From: Nereocystis luetkeana
Lineage: Eukaryota > Sar > Phaeophyceae > Laminariales > Laminariaceae
Length of the DNA: 64,000 nt
Direction of reading: 5' to 3'
NCBI GenBank assembly: GCA_031213475.1
Contig: JARUPZ010000004.1
Location: forward strand, 6,209,169 to 6,273,168
The notes beneath the pieces are model-generated. The model was not told the origin of the DNA and ran no database searches. It worked only from the letters and a program-made list of their open reading frames with translations. The translations under genes and the position numbers were made by a program. Shown piece by piece: positions 12,459 to 23,900 of the stretch; within the stretch, counting starts at the first letter, position 1, and the number at the start of each line of letters is the position of its first letter.

Positions 12459-13214
12459 GGTTGCCAGCCATGGTTGATAGAGCTGTACGGGAGAAAGTGA
12501 CAAAAGGGCGAGCTGGAATAAGGTGGGATAGCGTAGTTGAGAAAGTATGGAAGGATATAGGGAGAAAACAAGAGGAGGTGATGTCCGCCGGGAAGTTTGG
12601 GAGGTACAAAATAGAAGAAAGGATAGAAACAAAGGAAAGGCTAGCGCTACGAAACAAGGTGGAATCGGGAAAACACCTAGAGATATACGGGGGATTGAGG
12701 GAAGGAGTATGAATGAAAACGTATCTGCACGGCCCAATGGACTTCACGAAAACGCTGAAACTGCGCTCTCGTGTAGGTGACCTGGACCTGCCAGAAAGAA
12801 GAAAGAGGTATACCAGTAGCCGGGAGGAGGAGGAAATAGATGCACAGATGTGCCCGTGTGGCAAAACGATAGAGAGTAGAACTCACATAGTAGGAGAATG
12901 TGAAAAATACAAGGAGGAACGGGATATGTTAGAAGAGGAGATGAAGGAAATAGATGAACGGAAGAGTTTGACACACTATGTAGCAGCGAGCAAACGATCG
13001 CTATCCTGGGAGATAGATGGTGGCCACAGGCGGCCAAACAGGAAGAGGATACTATTAGTAAAAAGTCTGTATGTAATATATGGAAACAACGTAATGAGCG
13101 CCCAATTGTTGGAGGTGTCTCTATTAGGAGTAGGAACGGTGCTCCGTCTCGAAAGGGATGCGTGGTCAATGGTCAAATGGCTAAGGCAGGCAACAAATGA
13201 GTACGCCCCCCCCC
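12459..13214 (+). mobile_element. 5'-truncated non-LTR retrotransposon (LINE) with poly(C) tail, frame-broken
   Basis: The reading frame encodes the C-terminal end of a LINE polyprotein: LALRNKVESGKHLEIYGGL, then LRSRVGDLDLPERRKRYTSS, a CPCGKTIESRTHIVGEC Cys/His motif like that after the reverse transcriptase of many non-LTR elements, then IAILGDRWWPQAAKQE, NIWKQRNERP and SIRSRNGAPSRKGCVVNGQ. Frameshifts near 12712 and 12965 break it. The stop TGA (13198-13200) is followed at once by GTACG and a C run, so there is almost no 3' UTR. The 5' end abuts the C run of the SINE-like copy at 11937-12458. The reverse transcriptase domain itself is missing. Confidence 0.85.
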
Positions 13215-13236
13215 TCCGGTTGTCCTCCCCCTATTT

Positions 13237-13764
13237 TATATAGGATGGGTTGGCGTCGGTTGCAACGACACTGTAAAACATGCCGCTCACTACGTGAGCT
13301 AGACAACCAGGGTATCGTTTTTTTTGTTTTTGTTTTTTGGCGGTCGCCCACAGCCGGTTGTCGAGTTAGATAATTTGTGCGAGGTAAAGAACCTTTTTAC
13401 TTCGCACAATTGGGAATGATAGTATCACGTAGTGTTCAAGGTAAGGCACCCAAGAGGCAGTTACATAGTACTCCCATTGCTGTCTCTGGAAATGCCTACA
13501 CCGGAAATTAAATCAACTCATTGAAGCTGTCGTCCATATGCTAGTCCGCCTCAAAAGTGGTTTTTAGTAGGATGCAGCTCACCCTTCATGCGACTCGCCA
13601 GACACCTCACGGCGCTTCGCGCTTGGTGCAAGCAATGCCTGCCTGGTTGGTGAAAACCCGACATGCTCCGTCCCGGCATTGTAGGGATGCGAGGGTCTAT
13701 GGTCATACGACTACGGCCATGCATGAGATCGAGTACATCTCTCCTATCGAGTACCCCCCCCCCC
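13237..13764 (+). mobile_element. SINE-like element with poly(C) tail, full-length exemplar (~530 bp)
   Basis: The 5' end reads GGTTGGGTTGGCGTCGG-like sequence after a TATTTTATATA stretch; a GCTCACTACGTGAGC hairpin follows, then GCAGTTACATAGTACTCCC, GCAGCTCACCCTTCATGCGA, GGCGCTTCGCGCTTGGTGCA, CCCGACATGCTCCGTCCC and GAGATCGAGTACATC, ending CTATCGAGTAC and C11. There are no convincing RNA polymerase III boxes and no coding frame shared by all copies. The end GAGTAC plus C run is the same as the LINE terminus (TGAGTACG plus C run), which suggests that the LINE machinery moves it. It follows the LINE copy at 12459-13214 directly. Confidence 0.85.
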
Positions 13765-13771
13765 GTTGACC

Positions 13772-14195
13772 ACCGAATCTGAAAAAAATGGAGTGTTGGT
13801 CATGGGGATATATGTTTCATGTGGCCCGCCCTTTGTATACCTGGAAGTTGTTTTAGTAGGAAAAAGAGTGAGAGAAATGCCTGCTGGAATGCAGCTCACC
13901 CTTCATACGACTCGCCCAACACGTCACGGCGCTTCGCGCTTGGTGCAAGCAATGTCTGTGCCTGGTCGTGCTCCGTCCCATCATTGTAGGTATATGCGCG
14001 AGGGTCTATATAGTCATTCGGCTATACGGTCACATGGATGATAATGAGGAGTAGACCCCCCCCCCCCTCCGGAGGGCCGAATCTGAAAAAATAGTGCTGG
14101 TCATGGACACCTGGTATCTTTTTCGGCCGCGCCCTTGGTATACCTAGTGATAATATTTTTGAGTAGGGGAGAGAGTGAGAGAAATGCCTGCTATA
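13772..14195 (+). repeat. ~115-bp direct repeat flanking a SINE-like copy
   Basis: Both flanks share CCGAATCTGAAAAAAT, GTGTTGGTCATGG-like text, GGCCCGCCCTTTGTATACCT-like text and GAGTGAGAGAAATGCCTGCT. This is too long for a normal target-site duplication, so a segmental tandem duplication is more likely. Confidence 0.7.
13888..14069 (+). mobile_element. SINE-like poly(C) element, 5'-truncated
   Basis: The 3' ~180 bases, ending in GAGTAGA and C13. It lies between two ~115-bp direct repeats (13772-13887 and 14080-14195). Confidence 0.8.
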
Positions 14196-14993
14196 TAGTA
14201 TACATGTGACCCCCGCTGGAGAAGTCAAGCCAAAAGATAATAATAGATGGGACGAAAAAAGCACAGGGCAACTTGCAGGCAGCATTACAACGTCGCGGCC
14301 TCGTCCCGATATCGACACATTGATTGGCACATGGCAGATCATGTTTTTTTCGTTTCACCCCCCGCACAGCAAGCAGCAAGCACGGCAGCAGCAGCAGCAA
14401 CGTTATCTATCCCGCGCATATTTAAACCCTCAACGAATAACGGCTCGTACTGCATGATTGAATAACGAAACACCCGAAGGCTCAAAACTCGCAGTTCAAA
14501 CTCTACCGATCATACCCCAAAACCCGCTTGGTGCAGACTGGAAGAAAGAGTACCCCATCTGTACCCTGTACGAGTACGGTGTTGTAGTACCGGACCCTGT
14601 GCCAGGCCCATCCGCGAGAATTGGCCCACTCGCGAAAAAAAGGCTTTTCGACTACCTTCAAAACGGGCATCCCATGTTGACTAAACACCAAAGGGTTCAC
14701 AGCTCACCACCCACAGCCCACTACGTACAGATCAGAGTACCAACCGTCTGGGGCCTGTGGAGGACGTACTCGGTCAGTGGGAAACCGAACGTAGAACCGT
14801 TACGTATACCTTTTGGACTAGGGAATTTGCGTTTTTGACGTTTCATCGCTGTGTTTTTGAGCGTTTCACATTGGCGGAGTTCGACTTCTTGTAAGGCATG
14901 TTTTCAATTTTTCTCTTATAAAATGTCTCACGACAACCAGCGTCCGTTTGTTTGAGGACGAGACCGAGACCGAAACCGCACCATTTGAGGACA
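14196..14993. other. Spacer before the plastid membrane protein gene
   Basis: An open frame of ~126 codons at 14458-14838 has no start ATG (it opens at a TTG), no family resemblance and no splice partner. I do not call it a gene; part may be 5' UTR. Confidence 0.4.
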
Positions 14994-17900
14994 ATGGCGC
15001 CTCTTCGCTCTGTGGCTTGCTTTGTGGCGGTATATGTGGGCACATTCTGCGGAGCGTTTGTTGCTCAAGTCCCGGCGCAAAGGGTACGTGGTGGAAACAG
15101 AAATGCCCACAAAGATGATCATGTGTCAGGTTTTGATTTTCGACAAGAACAGCAGTGGCGGCTACCGTTATGTCCAGAAATATAAGATCCCTTTTGATTT
15201 TTTGTTGATATATAAGCGATCGTTACATCTACGTACACTGTGGTACCGTTGCCAAGATGAGCTCTGAGGCACTCCGCCACCTCGGGTGCAACCAGCAGTA
15301 GCGCTCAGCACTTCTCAGCATCCACATGAAGCCCAGTGCGTGCAGGTGCTGCCTGTGCTGCCTGCTGATCAATAGGCCCGAGGCTACGCAACACGCGAAA
15401 ATGTATACTGGTGCGATGTGTAGAGAGGGGATATTCTGTCGTGTTTGCATCTCATCTCTACATACTCGTACAGCAGTAATGCTCCACCCCACCTCTCGCG
15501 GCAGCGCACCAGCGGCATTATTTGTCGCCTTCTGGCACAGCGTACTATCAATATGTAACTTCGGTGCAGCATTATAAAGCAACGACGGCAGTATACTCCT
15601 ACTACAATACAGCTGTATTGGGCTATAGTTGTCGATACATACCGAGCATATTGTACGGCAGTAGTAGTCTGTCTACACGATACGTACAGCGAGCACCCAT
15701 TTCGTGCGCTCTCTACTGCCTTGTCCCGTCCGCCCGCTCGCGTCAGATGTCTCGCCACACGACACCAACGACGACACCGTCAACAACGACGGCACTCTCT
15801 AGGTCCATCGCGCTCCAGAGAAAAGGCTCGCCGTCGACGTCCCGAGCCCCGCTCTCCTCCACCAGGAGGAGCACAGACACCGCCGTCAGCCAAGAGGGAG
15901 GGGGAGGAGCCGCCCTCGGCGGCGCGTTTCGCTCAGCCACGAAAGAAAATCGGCAGTGGCAGGAGCTGCCCGTCAGTCCTCTCGAGGTATACCAGCATGC
16001 CATACCACGAATAGTATTGCCTTTGTTGCGTTGACAACGCGGCCGGCGGCTTGGCCTTTTAGGGCAAACTGCTGTCGTCTCGATGTTGCAGGGAAAACTA
16101 CCACTCCTATTCGAAGGGTCGATACTAACCCCTTTAGAACCGCAGTTGTGTTTTGGGGGCACACCACTCAAAGTCTAAGCAATTTGTCCCCGAAACGGGA
16201 CTGCGGTCCTTAGAGGGTTAACGAGGGATGTTTTTTTGTTTCTAGTTTTTTCAGTATTTTCCCGAAATTTCGGTATTTCTCGGTACTTTCCTATGGGGAA
16301 ATACCGAAATTTCGGGAAAATACTGAAAAAAACTGAAAAACACTCCTCGTTAGGATCGACCCTAAGCAGTTTTGTCCCCCCCCCCCCAAAAAAAAAAAAA
16401 ACTGGACTGCATGCAGACAGTCCTAAAAGGGTCAATCAAGCAACCCCTGCGGCTGTACTCGTTTTGTTTTTTTACCGTCTATTTTTCCGCTCGGTCAAAT
16501 CCCCCAAAGAGGGGTGAAACTGTGAGGGCGTTACCTACTGAGCTATAGGGGTAAAAGATCGATCGATTACCTAGCCCAGGGTAATCCTTTCAACACTCTC
16601 CCCCCCTCTGAACGGCGGGATCTTTGGAACGTCGGCACCGTACATATACGACCGCACGCTGACCTGCCCGCTTCGTTTCAATACCTGGGGAGACGCCAGG
16701 GACATGCGTGTGTGTTTTTAGGGACGCACGCGCGAGCGTTTCTATAAAAGAAACGCCCGAAGGTGAGACTTGAACCCGTGTCCTCCCGACGACGCCAAAA
16801 GTGAGGTGTGCTACCTGGTACTTAGCTATAGGGGTCAAAAATCGATCGATTACCCATCCCAGGGTAACCCTTGTAACAAAAAACGGCTACCGAGCCCAGG
16901 GTAATCCTTACAACAAAACCCTCACCAGGTGGACAGCCGCGCGCGACACCGCTTGAGAAACTCTTATTTTCGGGCCAAGTTTTAAAAAAATCGCAACTCT
17001 TATTGCGGCAGCAGTACGAGTGGTCCCCCTCTCTATTAGTTGTGCCGTTCGAGTAGTTCCGGTGGTGTGCCCGCTTAAATTGCATGTGGAGTCGCTCGGC
17101 ACAGACGGGAGTCACCGGTGTGGTATCTTTCGGAGTAGTAGTGCCAGTTGCCGCTACATATAGTACCGGTATTGTTGCCTGGCGCATACGATGCCGGCAT
17201 AACGTAAAAGAGGGACCACTACCGACTGCTGTTCCGTAAACACGACGCGCAAGACAGCACAGACCGCTGGGACGGATGCTTTTCCCAAGCCGGTTTTCTC
17301 CGAAACTACAGCGTGGGGGGGGGGGGGGGGGGGGGGGGGGCATACGGTATCTACGTGCACAACGAAAACGCCTGCTTTGTGGAGATCTCGTCGCGATGTT
17401 TTCGTACGTAGACGCCTCCACACTCGGCGTCTTGCGCGTTCACTGTTGTCGGAAACATCCAAGTTGGCAATCGTCTCGAGGGGTGTGGGTGTGGGTTTCC
17501 TTTCGTGTTCTGTCAGTGTTGTGGGAAGCGGGGTGTGTGCATCCTACACCAAATTCAGTACATTAAAGGTCCCTCTATAGTGCCGGTTGAGTACTACTAC
17601 CGGGGACCATAGTAAATAGGACTTAATATTGTTGGTAAGCATACGGAAATATAAAGGTTTTTGTATGTACCGTAGGTCCTATGTACCATGGTCCCCCGCA
17701 ACAGTAGTATCGGCGTTTCCAGCCATAACCGAGTAATATCGCTTGGCGCAAATGGGATCAATCAGCGTGTCGGTGTGCGGGGTATATACCGCCGGTTGCC
17801 GCTACGATAGTGCGGGTATTTTTGGCTGGCGCATGCCGGCACTATACTGGGACCCGCACTATCTCTGTACAGCAAAACGGCCTTCTTATGTTTCACGCAA

Positions 17901-20900
17901 ATGTCGAGCCAATTTTTTTCCGAGGAGCCTTTTAGCTCCGCGCTGCACGGAAACATCGATGTCAGTCTTATTCCAGGTAAAATTGTCCGTAAAACGGGAG
18001 TACAGTCCTGGTGGGTTTATAAAGACAGAGGCTGTGACAGGGTGTATTCGTTTTTGCTCTCCCGTCCCCGTTTTTTCTCAATTGTACGACCAAATGTTTC
18101 TTGGGTTTACTGTTCGAATGTTTCACGCGGCCGAGAGTCCGGGACCGAAATGAGAGGGAAGATCATGATCTACAGACAGATCATCTAGATCTTGCTGTTA
18201 CGAGTTGCTGTGTGGGATCTGTACAGTACACATCCAGCCCAGGAAACCCCCTGTCTTGTTTACGAAGGCCGTGCAGATTATTCGGCTCCCATCTGATGCC
18301 GTGAAACACGGAACATAATACACCCCCCTCCCCTAGGTACAGGATGAGTGTTCCGATCCGATTTTTCGTTCAAAACAAGAGGGTAAGGTGAAACCGGTAC
18401 ATAGTACACACAGAGATAACAGGTGGCTTTAGGAAAAAAATAGAAAAAAAGTTGGTCGAGATACGCGGGTATTCCCACAAGATGGGCGCATCGCTTTCGG
18501 CGTTTGCTACCCAACCCGCAGTGGATGAAGAGAGAAGCGGCTTGGAAAATCCGCGTCGGAAGGTGTGCACAATATGTGTGTACCAGGTATGCGTTATCTT
18601 GTTTGTGTATAGATATGGTAAAAATAGTCTCATTTACTCGCACTGCGCTGGTGGGTTGACGGTGATATGCTTTTACATTTTCGTTTTACCGCCTCCGCGG
18701 CCTGGCGTTAATTGGTTTGACACACCGCGAGCAGGCGGCGCGTGGCTCGGGAAGCGGGGAGGTGCAGGAGGAGGGGGACGGGGGGCGCGACCTCGCCGGC
18801 CTGCGGCGCGCTTTGCTGCTGGCCGTCTGGCTGGCCTTCGGCGCGTATACGTTCGGCCCTTGGTCTCCAGGCGCGTCCAGCGACCCCAAGGACATCGAGC
18901 TCGTCACGCACCTCTGTGAGCAAACAAATGACCAGGGCTGTTCATGGGTCGGGTCAAACAAACCTCACGGGTCGGGTCGGATCACGTCGGGTCGGGTCGG
19001 GTCGGGTCGGGTCGTGATAATGGTGGCCCGACCCGATCCGCGAGAGTTTGAAAACCTCCTGACCCGACCCGACCCGACTCGACCCGACCCGACCCGACCC
19101 GACCCGACCCGACCCGACCCGACCCGACCCGACCCGACCCGACCCGACCCGACCCGACCCGATCAGTGAGCTTTTGAAAACATTCCTGACCCAACCCGCG
19201 GGCTTGGTCATCACCCACCCGGTGAAACGCCTTACAAATAACCTATGTTTATGGTATATCAACATGAGATTGGTCTGATTGGGCGGGTCAAGCGAGGGCA
19301 CCAAGACAACGACAAAAAAAACACACGCACACACACGACCAACAAACACTACCCCTCCCCCGACCCCCTGCAGGACGGACTGCCGAAGACAGCAGCTCCC
19401 ACATACAGTAGTGAGTAGCACGCGGCAGAACATAAAAATGATTATTTTGGAGTTGATAATTTCAGGCTCGAGAGTTTTGGACGAACCTTAAGATCATAAT
19501 TTGGGGGAACATTTTGTTTTTTCTTATAATTTGGAGTTTAGGCGTTCTCGTACATACGATAGAGGTATCACATTTTGGAGGGGGGGGCGGGGGGGGGGGG
19601 GAGGGGGGGGGCATACTCACTTGTTGCTTGCCTTAGTCATTCGACCATTGACCACGCATCCCTTTCGAGACGGAGCACCGTTCCTACCCCTAATAGAGAC
19701 ACCCCCAACAATTGGGCGCTCATTACGTCGTTTCCATACATTACATGGAAACTTTTTGCTAATCTTATCCCCTTCCTGGGGGGGGTGTACTCGATAGGAG
19801 AGACGTACTCGATTTCATGCATGGCCGTAGTCGTATGACCATAGACCCTCGCATCCCTACCATGCCGGGACGGAGCATGTCGGGTTTTCACCGACCAGGC
19901 AGACATTGCTTATTGCACCAAGCGCGAAGCGCCCGCCGTGAGGTGTCTGGCAAGTCGCATGAAGGGTGAGCTGCATCCTACTAAGGACCGCTTGTGAGGC
20001 GGACTAGCATATGGACGACAGCTTCAATGAGTTGATTTAATTTCCGGTGTAGGCATTTCCAGAGACCAGCAATGGGAGCACTATGTAACTGCCTCTTGGG
20101 TGTCTTACCTTGAACACTACTTCCTGGGGGGGAACTTTTGTGAACCCCCACGGCGTCCTTACCGGGCAGGCGTCGGTAGAAGGCTGACTGTGTAACTTGC
20201 GCTCTTACCTTGTTGGGTGCAATGCGTACGTACACGTGCGATGCGCGTGTCGTGTAACGCGACTCTTTGTTCGTGTGTTTTGATACCGTTGGAAACCCGT
20301 ATTTTACCTCGGGGAGACATGGGAGCTCTATCGTAATAGAGAACGCCTCAGCAGGAAGGACCGCACCGCCGCCGCACCACAGGGATTCGAGCCTTGGTCC
20401 GTCCATTGCTATGTGCTGCTGTGGCTGGTAGCAATTAGACGCGTGGCGACGAGGGAAGAGAAGGGCTGATTTTTTGTTTGTTTGTGATGAAAATGAAGGC
20501 ACGAACCGCACGTAGTGGGGAGCGGGGAGCGGAGCTGCTATTAATATGTGACCCCGGATCTGAGGCATGGCTGCAATACATTGGGGAGGGAAGGAGAAAC
20601 AGAAGAGTGTGTTGTCTCCACTTTCTATCGTCCTGTTGTGCCCAGCTTCGTCGGGACTTATCGGGACACCCTGTGTCCGTCCTGGTTCCTCGTCCCAGAG
20701 AGAATGCTGATTTATGGCGCAGACTGTGAGACAGAGGAAGAGCTAAAAACAAAAAAAGTAAGCGCAAACATTCATGGGTCGAAGCGAGTGAAGTGGAGTG
20801 CCAGCGTACCGGGTACGAGAACACAGCAACATAAGCAAAAGGCCAGAAAATAAGAAACAAGGAGACAGAGGAGTGAAGACAGTGAATGGGAAGAAGAAGG

Positions 20901-23900
20901 AGGAGGAGGAAAAAAACAAAAAAAAACAGAAACAAAAACAAAAAACAAAAAAAAACTACTGTTGCTGGCGCTGTACCTACTTGTTTGCTGTTGCTGATGC
21001 TGTATACGCTTCTGCATGCTATACTGCTGCTGATCGTGCAACTACTGTTGCTGGCACTTTTGTACCTACTGTTTGCTGGTGCTTGATGCTGTCTGTCCGC
21101 GTTGCTGCACGTTGGCGTGTGTTGTGATGCACACCAGACGACGCCCTCACGCCGGAGAAGGCCATTTTCTTCAACATCTTCAACGCGCTCGGGATCTTCC
21201 CCGCCGTGATGGCGTCTCTGCTGTGCGGGGGCGGGGCCTTCGCCAAGGGACGCCAGCCGGTGCCGCCCCAGCCCTTCGTACTCGGAGCCTTCGCCCTCGG
21301 CTTCTTCGCCGTTGGACCCTACCTCGCGCTCAGAAACTACCTGCCGGAGGTGGACGGGGAGGGGGAGAAGATGCCTCCGTTGGAGGTAGGCGGTGCACAA
21401 AAAGGCTGGCTTGGCGGATTGGTGGCTTAAAAGTCTCTTTTACGGGGAGACGCGGGGTGTGTGTGTGTGGGGGGGGTACTCGATAGGAGAGATGTACTCG
21501 ATCTCGTGCATGGCCGTAGTCGTAGGACCATAAGCCCTCGCATCCCTACCATGCCGGGACGGAGCATGTCGGGTTTTCACCGACCAGGCAGGCATTGCTT
21601 GCACCAAGCGCGAAGCGCCGTGAGGTGTCTGGCGAGTCGCATGAAGGGTGAGCTGCATCCTGCTAAGAAGCGCTTGTGAGGCGGGCTTGCATATGGGACG
21701 ACAGCTTCAATGAGTCGATTTATTTTCCGGTGTAGCGACTTCCAGAGACAGCAATGGGAGTACTATGTAACTGCCTCTTGGGTGCCTTACCATGAACACA
21801 ACGTGATACTGTCATCCCCACTTGTGCGGAGTGAGGGTTGTTCACCTCGCACGAACGATCTTAACTAGACCAGCTGTGACCGACCGCCCCCCCCCCAAAA
21901 CAAAAAGCGGCACCCTGGTTGTCTAGCTCAAGCAGTGGACGGCATGTTTTATAGTGCCGTTGCCAACCGACGCCAACCCAACCCAAATAAAATATAGGGG
22001 GGGGGGGGGGGGGGTGTACTCATTATCATGCATGCCCGTAGTCGTATGACCATAGACCCTCGCATATCCCTACAATGCCGGGACAGAGCACGTCGGGTTT
22101 TCACCGACCACGGGGGAGGGGGGGGGGGCGTACTCATTTGTTGCTTGCCTTAGTCATTTGGCCATTGACCACGCATCCCTTTAAGACGGAGGCACCGTTC
22201 CTACTTCGAGCAGAGACACCTATTAGTAGTTCTGCAGTCCCCCTTTGGGTACAAAGCAGTTAGGATCTGAGTGGTTTGCCCCCCAAATGGGACTGCCGTT
22301 TCCCAACACTTTCCACATACTGTGGTTTATGCGGTACGTGTGAATGTGCCCATTTTTTGTATTTAGCCCGTCGTTCCCTGTTGGCAGATAGGTAACCAGG
22401 CTATGAATAGGGCGCGTGAGTATGTTGACCCGGCTCCCCCTCGCCACCCCCCCCCCCCCCCCCCCCCCCCTATCCCCCGCTCACACTGCCTCCGACCTGT
22501 CGCCGGGAAGCACAGAAAGCTTTCACTGGCAAGATCACGGCCGTGCTGCTCCTGGCTGGTTCCTCGTATTTGGCGGGCAATTTCCTCTTGGCGCTTGCGG
22601 GTGAGAGAGACCGATGAATGTGGACCCCTTCAAGCGGCTTGCAGAGAGGGGTGCAAACATCCGCACAGATCATGATCTCTATATACACTGTGGATGATCC
22701 ACAGTGCATAGATCATCTACTGTAGTTCCTCTTCTGCCGTTTTTGAGATGTTGTGCAGGATCTGTACAAGAGTACATATGCAACTCAGGAAGATGTTATG
22801 AAGACCCCATACGTTGCAGATTGTACTCGGCACTCGCCAACCCGGCAGACATGTTAGATCCTGCAGATTTCCGTTTTGAAGGCTCCCCCACGGAAACGCG
22901 AGCTGTACTTCAAATAATAGATAGATCATTGTACAGATCAGGGTTTCTCTCTGGCCCTGAAGGATCTAGATCATGTAGTGGGGATAGATGATCTATCTGG
23001 TGTGTGAACGGTTACCCCTTCGCTTTGTACGTACAGTGTTAGGGTGGTTTACAGTAGCTATCCGTCTTTCTCGTCGCCTTCCTTGCCATGCTGCTATTAC
23101 GGGGGAGCATAGTAAATAGGACCAAATCTTGTCATTAAAAATAGGTAAAATATATACCTGGTAGGTTTTTGTCTGTATTGTAGGTCCTATTTACTATGCC
23201 CCACCGTAGTAGATACGCTCTTGTGTCGGGTTGTTTGTTGTTGCTGTTGTTGCTGTTGTGCCCACATCAGCCCATGTTTAATCATTGCCTCCGCGGTCAC
23301 AGGACAAGCTCGACAACAACAACTGGTGCGGAATAACACCTCGGGGGGAAAAAATGTAGCCAAATATAAAATAGGGCAAAAACAGTCGGGTGGCGTGCAG
23401 ACCCTCCGATATGCAAGAAAATCCTATTCAAAGGCGGTTCTTAGTACAGGATGCAGCTCACCCTTCATGCGGCTCGCCGAACACCTCGCGTTTCGCTTCG
23501 CAAAGCTCGGTGCAAGCAAAATGTCTTGCCTGGTCGGTGAAAGACCCGACGTGGTCCCCTCCCGGCATTGCATATGGGGATGCGAGGGCCTATCGTCATA
23601 TACAACTACAGCCATGGATGATATCGAGTACCCCCCCCCCCCCCCCCCCTATCCCGCTTCCCCTCCGCCTCCCGCCCTCTATAACTCCTTCGATTTTCCC
23701 GTGCAGACCCCGAGGCGGTGGCAGGCTTTGTCGAGCTGTTTTCGACCTCCAAGCTCGCTCACATCTCTACTTTGGACGCTATGGTGCTAAGCGTTGTCAC
23801 GGTGGACCCCCTCCGCGAGGATATGGTCCGGCGTGGGTGGGAGCCGGAGGCGGCGAAGGTGGCGCTGTTCGCGGTGCCTTTCGTGGGCCCCGCGCTCTGG

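Noticed and set aside
14458-14838. 126-codon open frame upstream of the plastid membrane protein gene
   Set aside because: Opens at TTG, no recognisable domain, no conserved partner exon.
18954-19433. Open frames with GSGRV or RPDPT repeats
   Set aside because: Frames through the GGGTC/GACCC arrays.
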